A DNA stretch of 64,000 nt from JAJTFA01 sp044351265 (GTDB taxonomy: Bacteria; Bacteroidota; Bacteroidia; UKL13-3), in the NCBI GenBank assembly GCA_044351265.1, contig JBILGC010000004.1, positions 1 through 64,000 of the forward strand, in the 5' to 3' direction. Position 1 is the stretch's first letter. The number at the start of each line of letters is the position of its first letter. Shown in pieces: positions 50,894-58,902 of the stretch. The notes under the pieces are model-generated. The model had not been told where the DNA came from and ran no database searches. It saw only the letters and a program-made list of their open reading frames with translations. The position numbers and the translations under genes are program-made.

Positions 50894-52372
50894 ATGGAAA
50901 TTAAGAAGGTAAAACGCAGCGAAGACTACAGTGCATGGTACAATAATCTGGTTAAAAATGCTGATTTAGCTGAGCATTCAGCGGTTAAAGGCTGTATGGT
51001 AATTAAACCATACGGATATGCCATTTGGGAAAAAATGCAGGCTGAACTAGACAGAAGGTTTAAAGAAACAGGACATCAAAATGCCTATTTTCCATTATTT
51101 GTTCCTAAGAGTTTGTTTGAAGCGGAAGAAAAAAATGCAGAAGGTTTTGCTAAAGAATGCGCGGTGGTGACACATTATCGGTTAAAAACGGATGCTGCAA
51201 ATCCGGGTAAGCTTATGGTTGATCCTGAAGCAAAACTTGAAGAAGAACTGGTGGTAAGGCCAACCAGCGAAGCTATTATCTGGAATACATATAGAGACTG
51301 GATTCAATCCTACCGTGATTTACCTATTCTAATTAACCAATGGGCAAATGTGGTAAGGTGGGAAATGCGCACACGTTTATTTCTTCGCACCGCAGAATTC
51401 TTGTGGCAGGAAGGACATACCGCTCATGCAACCAGAGAAGAAGCTATTGCAGAAACCAAACAAATGCTTGAAGTGTATGCTGATTTTGCAGAAAATGTTT
51501 TGGCTGTTCCGGTTATTAAAGGAGTGAAAACAGAAAACGAACGTTTTGCAGGTGCCGATGAAACTTATTGCATTGAAGGATTAATGCAGGATGGCAAAGC
51601 GCTGCAAATGGGAACCTCGCATTTTCTAGGGCAAAATTTTGCGAAAGCATTTGAGGTAAAATATGTAACCAGAGAAAATAAACAGGAATATGTTTGGGCA
51701 ACATCATGGGGGGTATCTACCCGCTTGATGGGCGCATTAATCATGAGTCATAGCGATGATGAAGGACTGGTTTTGCCTCCCAATCTTGCACCCATTCAGG
51801 TAGTAATTGTTCCTATTTATAGAAAAGATGATGAAAAGACAGTGGTGCTTGAAAAAGCCCGTGCAATTCAAGCTTCGTTAAAGGCAAAAGGTATTTCGGT
51901 GAAGCTGGATGAACGTGATAATATGACTCCGGGATTTAAATTTGCCGAATACGAATTAAAAGGTGTTCCCGTAAGAATTGCCATTGGTCCGAGGGATGTA
52001 CAAAATGAAACCATTGAGGTTGCAAGACGCGATACCAAAGAAAAGCAGGTAATGAGTATGATAGATCTGGAGCATAAAATGGAGCACCTGCTTACCCAAA
52101 TTCAAAGCAATCTATATCAGCGAGCATTGGATTATAGGGATGAACATATAACTGCAGTGAACACTTGGGAAGAATTTAAAGATGTGCTGGAGCATAAAAC
52201 AGGATTTGTTAGCGCGCATTGGGATGGTACCGGAGAAACCGAGCAAAAAATTAAGGAAGAAACCAAAGCTACCATTCGCTGCATTCCTTTGAATAATGTT
52301 AAAGAAGCAGGTAAGTGCATATTAACAGGTAAGCCAAGCATTCAACGTGTCTTATTTGCAAAAGCATATTAA
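50894..52372 (+). CDS. proS: Prolyl-tRNA synthetase (short, archaeal/eukaryal-like type)
   Basis: 492 residues, the short type without the bacterial editing insertion. Class II motifs: motif 2-type VRWEMRTRLFLRTAEFLWQEGHTAHAT, and motif 3-type SWGVSTRLMGALIMSHSDDEGLVLPP with the anticodon-binding domain at VVIVPIYRKD and DERDNMTPGFKFAEYELKGVPVRIAIGPRD. It charges tRNA-Pro. The downstream 227-residue gene begins 13 bp after the stop, so they may be co-transcribed. Confidence 0.97.
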   Translation: MEIKKVKRSEDYSAWYNNLVKNADLAEHSAVKGCMVIKPYGYAIWEKMQAELDRRFKETGHQNAYFPLFVPKSLFEAEEKNAEGFAKECAVVTHYRLKTDAANPGKLMVDPEAKLEEELVVRPTSEAIIWNTYRDWIQSYRDLPILINQWANVVRWEMRTRLFLRTAEFLWQEGHTAHATREEAIAETKQMLEVYADFAENVLAVPVIKGVKTENERFAGADETYCIEGLMQDGKALQMGTSHFLGQNFAKAFEVKYVTRENKQEYVWATSWGVSTRLMGALIMSHSDDEGLVLPPNLAPIQVVIVPIYRKDDEKTVVLEKARAIQASLKAKGISVKLDERDNMTPGFKFAEYELKGVPVRIAIGPRDVQNETIEVARRDTKEKQVMSMIDLEHKMEHLLTQIQSNLYQRALDYRDEHITAVNTWEEFKDVLEHKTGFVSAHWDGTGETEQKIKEETKATIRCIPLNNVKEAGKCILTGKPSIQRVLFAKAY

Positions 52373-52385
52373 TAAATATAAGGTC

Positions 52386-53069
52386 ATGACTTCATCAAAA
52401 ATTAAAGACATACAAAAGCTACTCTGCGAAAAATCAAACACCAAGCAGCAGGTATTTCAGATTACGCAAAACACATTTGCCTCATTAAAAAAGGTAATGA
52501 AAGAAGTGTCGGAAGACTTATTTCCTTGTTTGGTTGAGGATGCGCCAAAGGTAGAAGTAAAGTATACAGAGAAAGGTGATTTTGAAGCGCATCTTAAATT
52601 TTCGGGAGACACATTGGTAGTCATGATGCATACTAATATTTTCGATTTTGATGAATCACACTATGTATTGAAAAATCCTTATATCAAGGAGGATCCTATG
52701 AGAGAATTTTGCGGATTAATTCAGATATATAATTTTTTGGCAGACTCAATTAAATACAACCGCGAGCAGGATATCGGCTACCTAATAGGTCGTATTTTCG
52801 TAAATAAGGAAAAACATTTTTTTATAGACGGGAAACGGCCACTTTCCTTTTTGTACAGTGACATTGCAAAAAATCAGGTTACAGAAGAGGTATTGAGAAA
52901 TGTTATTGAAGAAGCCATGTTGTTCTGTTTGAATTTTGATCTTCTTGCAGCCCCTTTGGATGCAATTAGTTATATAAGTGTAGAGCAAAAAAATCTGATG
53001 AGCTATTCATCAGGTATGCCAACAGGTAAAAGACTAGGCTTTACTATGAGTGGTGAGCAGGAAGATTAA
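52386..53069 (+). CDS. Conserved-looking cytosolic protein, function unknown
   Basis: 227 residues from ATG 52386; the upstream frame overlaps proS and is not used. No signal or membrane segment. It starts with a helical, Lys/Gln-rich region, then VEVKYTEKGDFEAHLKFSGDTLVVMMHTNIFDFDESHYVLKNPYIKEDPMREFCGLIQIYNFLADSIKYNREQDIGYLIGRIFVNKEKHFFIDGKRPLSFLYSD. The pattern is regular enough for a conserved gene; I know no family name. Likely co-transcribed with proS. Confidence 0.75.
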   Translation: MTSSKIKDIQKLLCEKSNTKQQVFQITQNTFASLKKVMKEVSEDLFPCLVEDAPKVEVKYTEKGDFEAHLKFSGDTLVVMMHTNIFDFDESHYVLKNPYIKEDPMREFCGLIQIYNFLADSIKYNREQDIGYLIGRIFVNKEKHFFIDGKRPLSFLYSDIAKNQVTEEVLRNVIEEAMLFCLNFDLLAAPLDAISYISVEQKNLMSYSSGMPTGKRLGFTMSGEQED

Positions 53070-53570
53070 CTACAACGCTATTTTTCGCTGATATACTTGA
53101 AACGAGTAATCGTAGTTGTTCTTCTCGTCTTGGCTGTGCCTTTCATCTTTTACACAACTCCAATCATTACCGGGTAATGCCGGGAAAAAAGTATCAGCAT
53201 CAAATTGATGATGCAAGCGAGTTAGATATACTTTATCTGCCAAGGGAAGCGTAAGTTCATAAATGGTACCCCCACCTGTAATATACAGTTCTGTTTCTCC
53301 TCTTGCTTTCGCATAGTTTTTGGCATCCTCCAGGTGAGGCAAAACCAAACACCCTTCAATTGCTAAATCTGTTTGCCTGCTGATAACAATATTGGTGCGA
53401 CCTGGCAGTGGCTTGCCAATGCTCTCATACGTTTTTCTGCCCATGACAATGGTATGGCCCATCGTAGTTTGTTTGAAATATTTTAAATCGGCAGGCAGGT
53501 GGCACAGCAACTGATTATTTTTGCCTATACCGTTATTTTCGTCTGCAATTACAATAAGTGAAATAATCAT
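53070..53570 (-). CDS. folA: Dihydrofolate reductase
   Basis: 166 residues from ATG 53570 (a second in-frame ATG directly before, at 53573, is equally possible). Motifs: ISLIVIADENNGIGKNNQLLCHLPADLKYFKQTTMGHTIVMGRKTYESIGKPLPGRTNIVISR, and LYITGGGTIYELTLPLADKVYLTRL. NADPH-dependent reduction of dihydrofolate, needed for thymidylate synthesis. The usual thyA neighbour is absent. Convergent stop directly abuts the previous gene's stop. Confidence 0.96.
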   Translation of the reverse strand: MIISLIVIADENNGIGKNNQLLCHLPADLKYFKQTTMGHTIVMGRKTYESIGKPLPGRTNIVISRQTDLAIEGCLVLPHLEDAKNYAKARGETELYITGGGTIYELTLPLADKVYLTRLHHQFDADTFFPALPGNDWSCVKDERHSQDEKNNYDYSFQVYQRKIAL

Positions 53571-53591
53571 CATATATATTTGATTTCAAAA

Positions 53592-54053
53592 ATGGGTATA
53601 AAAAAGGGAAATAACATAACTTCAAAGCAATTCGTTCTTGTATGGATTCAATTTGCTGCAATGCTGCTTATCGGCTTCATGCAACAACGTGCGCTTACAC
53701 ATGCATGGCCAGTCTGCCTTGTAGTTATTTCTGTTTTGCTTGCGGGCAGTGCATTTGTTGCGTTCAGAAAAAGTAAATTTAGCGTTATGCCTGAACCAAG
53801 TGTAAACGGGCAACTTATAACACGCGGGCCATATAGGTTTATAAGGCATCCCATGTATCTGGCTATATTAATGTATGCAGCAGGAATGTGCTTACATGAG
53901 CCTTCATGGCCTGTTATTATAGTAGCGTCAATTCTCTTCATTAATATGCTTATAAAAATAGAAATGGAGGAGAAATTACTTGCTCAGCAATACAAGGAGG
54001 ACTTTGCCCGCTATAGTAAAAATACCTATAAACTCATACCTGGCGTTTGGTAG
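53592..54053 (+). CDS. Isoprenylcysteine carboxyl methyltransferase-like protein
   Basis: 153 residues from ATG 53592 (the frame's TTG at 53580 adds four residues and sits 7 bp from the folA start). About four to five hydrophobic segments. The ICMT/PEMT signature RGPYRFIRHPMYLAILMYAAGM and C-terminal EEKLLAQQYKEDFARYSKNTYKLIP are visible. The family methylates membrane-linked or small substrates with SAM; bacterial members are often of unknown substrate. Inner membrane. Confidence 0.85.
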   Translation: MGIKKGNNITSKQFVLVWIQFAAMLLIGFMQQRALTHAWPVCLVVISVLLAGSAFVAFRKSKFSVMPEPSVNGQLITRGPYRFIRHPMYLAILMYAAGMCLHEPSWPVIIVASILFINMLIKIEMEEKLLAQQYKEDFARYSKNTYKLIPGVW

Positions 54054-54087
54054 CCTAAATGAGAGTAAAGAATAAAAAAGGTAAAGC

Positions 54088-55542
54088 TTATCCTAAGCTT
54101 TTGATTTCACTCACCAACTCAGTGAGGGCTTTTTTTGCATCACCAAACAACATGCTTGTTTTTGGGCGGTAAAACAATTCATTTTCTATACCTGCATAGC
54201 CGGCTTTCATGCTTCGTTTGTTTACAATTACATTGGTTGCATTTTCCACCTCCAGAATAGGCATACCATAAATAGGAGAAGAGGGATCTGTTTTGGCTGC
54301 AGGGTTCACCACATCATTGGCGCCAACAACCAGGACAACATCCGTAGTAGCAAATTCATGATTAATTTGTTCCATCTCCACCAGTTTGTCATAACTCACG
54401 TTGCTTTCAGCAAGCAAAACGTTCATGTGGCCAGGCATGCGTCCTGCTACCGGATGTATGGCATATTTTACCTCAACGCCTTGACTTTCTAGTAATGTTT
54501 CTAGCTCATGCACCACATGTTGTGCCTGTGCCACTGCAAGACCATAACCCGGAACAATCACCACTTTCTTTGCATACTTCATTAATATGGCTGCATCAGA
54601 TTTGGTAACTTCCTTAATGCTGCCTTGTATGCTGCTTGAACTGCCTTCTGCTGTAGTGCTGCCACCACCAAAATTACCAATTAACACATTAAGCAGGGAT
54701 CTGTTCATTGCGTTACACATCACAATGGTTAACAAGGTGCCTGCCGAGCCAACCAAGATACCGCCAATCAGCATCACCTTATTGTCATATAAGAAACCAC
54801 CGCAGGCCGCTGCTACACCTGTAAATGAATTAAGCAGTGAAATAACAACAGGCATATCTGCTCCACCAATTGGCATAACAAACAGCACGCCATATATTAA
54901 TGCCAGTGTAAGTACTAGATAAAACTCAGTTTGAAATTCTTCAGACCTAAGTGCAACTATATTGTAAGCAAAGAAGATAATAACAAGTAAAAGGCCAATG
55001 CTCAGATATTGCTGAAAGGGGAAAGACTTGTCTTTAACATTTCCGCTTAATTTACCCCAGGCAATCATACTGCCGGAGAAAGAAACCGATCCGATAATTA
55101 AGCCGGTGATGATGGTTAGAAGTAGGCCTGTTTTCTCGCCTCCGGAATTCGCTGCTAAAAATGAGTTGATATCAGTTGGGCTGCCTATTGTGCTTGTGAT
55201 ATGCTGGAACTCAATAACCGATATTAGCATGGCGCATGCGCCTCCCATGCCATTAAATAAGCTAACCATTTCGGGCATGGCTGTCATTTGCACACGCTTG
55301 GCAGCAAACCAACCAATGATAGTTCCGGTCAATAAACCGCCAAAAATAAAAGGCAAATTTTTCAACGATTGGCCATTGGTACCCTTGTATAAAAATATGG
55401 TACCAAAAATGGCCAGCACCATTCCAAAGGCTGCAATCAGGTTGCCTTTTCTGGCCGTAGCAGGATTTCCCAGGTATTTTAAACCCAGTATAAAGGTAAT
55501 AGAGGCAATTAAGTATATAACTTGTAGGATAAGATTTTGCAT
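54088..55542 (-). CDS. pntB: NAD(P) transhydrogenase beta subunit
   Basis: 484 residues. N-terminal ~260 residues contain about nine membrane helices (domain II); the C-terminal domain III has VIVPGYGLAVAQAQHVVHELETLLESQGVEVKYAIHPVAGRMPGHMNVLLAE and VVLVVGANDVVNPAAKTDPSSPIYGMPILEVENA, the NADP(H)-binding site. With PntA it couples proton flow to hydride transfer from NADH to NADP+, making NADPH. Third gene of the operon, starting 27 bp after the previous stop. Confidence 0.97.
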   Translation of the reverse strand: MQNLILQVIYLIASITFILGLKYLGNPATARKGNLIAAFGMVLAIFGTIFLYKGTNGQSLKNLPFIFGGLLTGTIIGWFAAKRVQMTAMPEMVSLFNGMGGACAMLISVIEFQHITSTIGSPTDINSFLAANSGGEKTGLLLTIITGLIIGSVSFSGSMIAWGKLSGNVKDKSFPFQQYLSIGLLLVIIFFAYNIVALRSEEFQTEFYLVLTLALIYGVLFVMPIGGADMPVVISLLNSFTGVAAACGGFLYDNKVMLIGGILVGSAGTLLTIVMCNAMNRSLLNVLIGNFGGGSTTAEGSSSSIQGSIKEVTKSDAAILMKYAKKVVIVPGYGLAVAQAQHVVHELETLLESQGVEVKYAIHPVAGRMPGHMNVLLAESNVSYDKLVEMEQINHEFATTDVVLVVGANDVVNPAAKTDPSSPIYGMPILEVENATNVIVNKRSMKAGYAGIENELFYRPKTSMLFGDAKKALTELVSEIKSLG

Positions 55543-55569
55543 ATCGTTGATAGGTGTTTGGTTTGACGT

Positions 55570-55872
55570 TTATTTTTTCTTTTTAAACATTTCAAGCATT
55601 CGGTCGGTTACTACAAAACCACCCACCACATTTAGAGTGCCTAGCACCACTGCAAAAAAACCAAGAATGAGTGAAGATGTGTGTTCAGCCTGACCCATTA
55701 CGATGATGGATCCAATGATAACAACACCATGAATGGCATTTGCCCCACTCATAAGAGGCGTGTGCAAAACAGAAGGCACGTGCCCGATTAGCTCTATACC
55801 AACAAATATCATAAGTATAATGAGGTAAAGCATTTCAATATGGTTGTTAATGAATTGAAGTATGGTTTCCAT
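55570..55872 (-). CDS. pntA2: NAD(P) transhydrogenase alpha subunit, membrane part
   Basis: 100 residues with three hydrophobic segments (LYLIILMIFVGIELIGHV, GVVIIGSIIVMGQ, SSLILGFFAVVLGTLNVVGGFVVT). This is the C-terminal membrane domain of PntA made as its own protein, as in Rhodospirillum-type three-subunit transhydrogenases. It lies two bases after the soluble alpha subunit gene and 27 bp before pntB. Confidence 0.93.
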   Translation of the reverse strand: METILQFINNHIEMLYLIILMIFVGIELIGHVPSVLHTPLMSGANAIHGVVIIGSIIVMGQAEHTSSLILGFFAVVLGTLNVVGGFVVTDRMLEMFKKKK

Positions 55873-55874
55873 AA

Positions 55875-56999
55875 TTATGCAGTTTGATTAATTGAAGGAT
55901 GAATGATTTTCCCCTGATGAGTGATGAGTGTGCCCTTGGTTATTTCTTCTTCAAGCTCCCATTTAAAGCCATCTTTGGTTGCAAGATGAGTCATTAGATT
56001 TTGAATATTTTTAGCATAAAGCTCACTAGCATTTTGCGGCAGGGTAGATGGCAGATTACTTTGACCGATAATGGTTACTCCATGTTTGTTCACTGTTTTA
56101 TCTAATTCACTAAGCTCGCAGTTACCACCTTGTTCCACGGCCATATCAACAATAACACTGCCCAATTTCATTTTACTTACCTGCTCGGCAGTAATTAAGG
56201 TGGGTGCTTTTTTACCCATTACCAGTGCAGTGGTAATGACCAAATCGGCTTGAAATAAACTTTTATCTACTGCTTCTTTTTGTTTTTGTAAATAGTCGGC
56301 TGATACTTCTTTGGCATAACCGCCTTCAACTTTGGCAGCTTCTGCACCTTTAACTTCAATAAATTTACCACCAAGTGATTCAACCTGTTCTTTGGTTTCC
56401 GGCCTCACATCCGTTACCTCCACAATAGCACCAAGCCTCTTTGCGGTAGCTACTGCCTGTAATCCCGCAACACCTGCTCCATAAATAAGCACCCTTGATG
56501 GTGTTATGGTGCCCGCTGCTGTCATCATCAAAGGAAAAATTTTACCCAGCGCATTTGCACCAATTATTACTGTTTTATAACCGGCCAAGTTGCTTTGCGA
56601 ACTCAGGGCATCCATGCTTTGGGCACGTGAAATTCTGGGAATAGCATCCATAGAAAATGAACTGATGCCTTGGCTGGCTATTTTTTTAATGAGTTCGGTA
56701 TTGTGCAGGTGGTACAGAAAACTGATCAATGCACTTCCGTTTTTCATGGCAGACAATTCATTATCTGTAGGAGCATTCACCTTCATAACTATATCTGCAT
56801 CCTTTAATAAGGAGGTTTTATCACCAACAATGCTGCATCCAACATTGGTATATGCCTGATCTGAAAAATTGGATGCATAGCCTGCGTCTTGTTCTATGCT
56901 GCAGGTAAATCCCTGTTTGATGAATTGCTGTGCAACAGCCGGAGTGATTGCTACGCGCTTTTCGCCCGCTTTACTTTCTTTTAATACAGCTATTTTCAC
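55875..56999 (-). CDS. pntA1: NAD(P) transhydrogenase alpha subunit, soluble NAD-binding part
   Basis: 374 residues, starting at GTG 56999 since no ATG precedes and the MKIAVLKESKAGEKRVAITPAVAQQ start is the family's. The AlaDH/PNT fold has RISRAQSMDALSSQSNLAGYKTV and VLIYGAGVAGLQAVATAKRLGAIVEVTDVRPETKEQVESLGG, the NAD-binding region. It binds NAD(H) as domain I. First gene of the pntA1-pntA2-pntB operon. Confidence 0.96.
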   Translation of the reverse strand: MKIAVLKESKAGEKRVAITPAVAQQFIKQGFTCSIEQDAGYASNFSDQAYTNVGCSIVGDKTSLLKDADIVMKVNAPTDNELSAMKNGSALISFLYHLHNTELIKKIASQGISSFSMDAIPRISRAQSMDALSSQSNLAGYKTVIIGANALGKIFPLMMTAAGTITPSRVLIYGAGVAGLQAVATAKRLGAIVEVTDVRPETKEQVESLGGKFIEVKGAEAAKVEGGYAKEVSADYLQKQKEAVDKSLFQADLVITTALVMGKKAPTLITAEQVSKMKLGSVIVDMAVEQGGNCELSELDKTVNKHGVTIIGQSNLPSTLPQNASELYAKNIQNLMTHLATKDGFKWELEEEITKGTLITHQGKIIHPSINQTA

Positions 57000-57079
57000 T
57001 TTGGTGATAGTTAATTATTCTCTAACTAAGTGTAAAAAAATGATTTTTCCAAGAAAGAGAGAAACTTAATATTTGACCC

Positions 57080-57985
57080 ATGCTTAAAATTGCACTCCAT
57101 CCCCTTTATGCGCATCCACTTCCTGAGGGACACCGATTCCCTATGCTCAAATATGAGCTTATACCGGAACAGTTAGTAAGGACGGGGTTGGTAAACCAAA
57201 GGAATTTTTTTAAGCCGGAGAGGATAGATATGGAAACACTCCTGTTAACACACAGTTCTTCTTATGTAAATGATTTGTTAAACTTAAGCTTGGATGCTTC
57301 TCATATCAGACGAATAGGTTTTCCTTTAACACCTCAGCTAATAGAGCGTGAATTGATTATTACACAAGGTGCCATTGATTGTGCTGAGTACGCATTGCAA
57401 AATGGTGTTGCCTTAAATGTGGCAGGGGGTACTCATCATGCCTTTGCCGATAAAGGCGAAGGGTTTTGTTTACTCAATGATATCGCAGTAGCAGCAAACC
57501 ATCTGCTTTATAAAAAACTTGCTAGGCAAATATTGATAATCGATTTGGATGTGCATCAGGGAAACGGTACCGCTTCTTTATTTGCAAAAAAGCCGGAGGT
57601 ATTTACTTTCAGTATGCATGGCAGGCATAACTATCCATTTTTTAAGGAGAAATCAGATATCGATGTAGCATTGTATGACGGGACTGCAGACGAAGAATAC
57701 TTGAAGGAGCTGAAAAAACACTTGGAACTAATCCAATTAAAGTGCAAGCCTGATTTTGTATTTTATCTTGCAGGTGTAGATATTTTGGAAACAGATAAGT
57801 TTGGTAAATTAAAGGTGAGCATGGCTGGCTGTAGGCAGAGAGATGAGATGGTTTTTGATTTTTGCAGGCAACTAAACTTGCCCGTTGCAGTATCAATGGG
57901 CGGTGGATATAGCCCAAAAATTGCTGATATTGTTAATGCCCACTGCCAGACCTTTGCTTCAGCCGATAAAATATTTTACAATTAA
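57080..57985 (+). CDS. Histone deacetylase family protein (class II-like)
   Basis: 301 residues. The catalytic pattern is clear: AGGTHHAFADKGEGFCLLNDIAVAA (paired His), LIIDLDVHQGNGTASLF (Asp-x-His zinc ligands), and SMGGGYSP near the end (Gly-rich Tyr loop). Bacterial members remove acetyl or acyl groups from polyamines, acetoin-related compounds or proteins. It starts only a few bases after an AATATTTG box (57069-57076), so may be leaderless. The next gene encodes a small Lys-rich/Asp-Glu-rich protein. Confidence 0.92.
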   Translation: MLKIALHPLYAHPLPEGHRFPMLKYELIPEQLVRTGLVNQRNFFKPERIDMETLLLTHSSSYVNDLLNLSLDASHIRRIGFPLTPQLIERELIITQGAIDCAEYALQNGVALNVAGGTHHAFADKGEGFCLLNDIAVAANHLLYKKLARQILIIDLDVHQGNGTASLFAKKPEVFTFSMHGRHNYPFFKEKSDIDVALYDGTADEEYLKELKKHLELIQLKCKPDFVFYLAGVDILETDKFGKLKVSMAGCRQRDEMVFDFCRQLNLPVAVSMGGGYSPKIADIVNAHCQTFASADKIFYN

Positions 57986-58068
57986 TCTTTTCAGGGTATT
58001 GCTTTTTAGTAAAGCGTTTTATTATTTCACCCCCGAATCAGGAAAAATAATAATTAAGTAATCCTGAC

Positions 58069-58097
58069 TTGACAATACGAATAAAATTTTAACTTTG
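58069..58097 (+). promoter_or_regulatory. Strong promoter of the small charged-protein gene
   Basis: TTG (58069-58071), 18-bp spacer, TAACTTTG (58090-58097). The -7 box is the same as in the H1-like gene's promoter. Start codon 24 bp downstream. Confidence 0.8.
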
Positions 58098-58120
58098 TTT
58101 CATAGAAAAGCGCTATCAAA

Positions 58121-58318
58121 ATGACTAAGCCAAAGAAGAGTACTTCTAAACAAGCCTCAGGTAAAACAACTAAATCGGAATCGAAAGGTGCCAATGATGC
58201 TCCTAAGAAAAAAATTGTGGAGGATGAAGAAATGGACGATATGGACATGGATGACATGGACGTAGATTACGATAAGGGTTTTAGTTTTGATGATGAGGAT
58301 GAGGAAGAAGATTTTTAA
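58121..58318 (+). CDS. Small bipolar protein: Lys/Ser N-terminus, Asp/Glu C-terminus
   Basis: 65 residues. The first ~32 residues are Lys/Ser/Thr-rich (TKPKKSTSKQASGKTTKSE), like a histone tail or H1 tail; residues 34-65 are a DxDMDD-type acidic stretch with Met, ending EDEEEDF. No family known to me. It has a near-ideal promoter of its own, so is probably an abundant product. It follows the deacetylase-family gene on the same strand but has its own promoter. Intrinsically disordered, likely nucleic-acid- or protein-binding by composition. Confidence 0.8.
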   Translation: MTKPKKSTSKQASGKTTKSESKGANDAPKKKIVEDEEMDDMDMDDMDVDYDKGFSFDDEDEEEDF

Positions 58319-58335
58319 GCAAGGTGTTGCAACAC

Positions 58336-58902
58336 TTAGCGCAACAAAATAACAGGTGACTGCACCACATTGCTTTTGTGCAATGCACGATCATATATCC
58401 ACAAGTTAATTAAGATAGTATCACTTCTTTCGTTGTAAAAAGGCAAGAAGAACTCAGCCTCCATTGTTCCCCTAATGGCTTTAAATTTTCCTTCGGGTGT
58501 TATATTTTCAATACGCGCAGAAAATGTTAATGTATCCTTACTCTCAGGATTAATAAGTGGCTTCCAAATTCCGTTTTTCCTTTCCAGGTACTCTACATGA
58601 AAATTATCAAAATACGGATTGGTATTTTTATTAAACGTATCAGGTATGTAATTGAAGGGAGGAAAAGTATCTTCCGGATTGAGGCCAATATCTCCATCTC
58701 CATCCTTATAACCAATGGTAACTTTTATTAGAGTATCTTTGGTAATGGGCTCAAGCAGCAGAGCATAGCTCTTAAAATCAATCAAAGGGATATTCGGGTA
58801 TATTTCATTTTCTTTGCAAGCACCTATTACAAGCACTGCAGTTATTGCTGTAAACTTACAGAGTTTTAAAATGACAGAATTACCGTTTGACTTAAACCGC
58901 AT
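58336..58902 (-). CDS. Bacteroidota lipoprotein of unknown function
   Basis: 188 residues. Lipoprotein signal ending ITAVLVIGAC, Cys29, with an unusually long n-region. The body includes TLIKVTIGYKDGDGDIGLNPED (a DGDGDIGL acidic loop, common in Bacteroidota surface lipoproteins), then DTLTFSARIENITPEGKFKAIRGTMEAEFFLPF. The start ATG at 58902 overlaps the LuxE-like start on the other strand by 32 bp. Function unknown. Confidence 0.8.
   Translation of the reverse strand: MRFKSNGNSVILKLCKFTAITAVLVIGACKENEIYPNIPLIDFKSYALLLEPITKDTLIKVTIGYKDGDGDIGLNPEDTFPPFNYIPDTFNKNTNPYFDNFHVEYLERKNGIWKPLINPESKDTLTFSARIENITPEGKFKAIRGTMEAEFFLPFYNERSDTILINLWIYDRALHKSNVVQSPVILLR

Noticed and set aside
54081..54104. 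Hairpin overlapping the pntB stop (AAAGCTTA/TAAGCTTT)
   Set aside because: A three-base loop and weak T tract; the arms lie in pntB coding sequence, so terminator function for the convergent gene is doubtful.
58324..58335. 12-bp palindrome GTGTTGCAACAC between convergent genes
   Set aside because: Short, between two convergent stops, no T run; possibly a small hairpin terminator but not strong enough to call.
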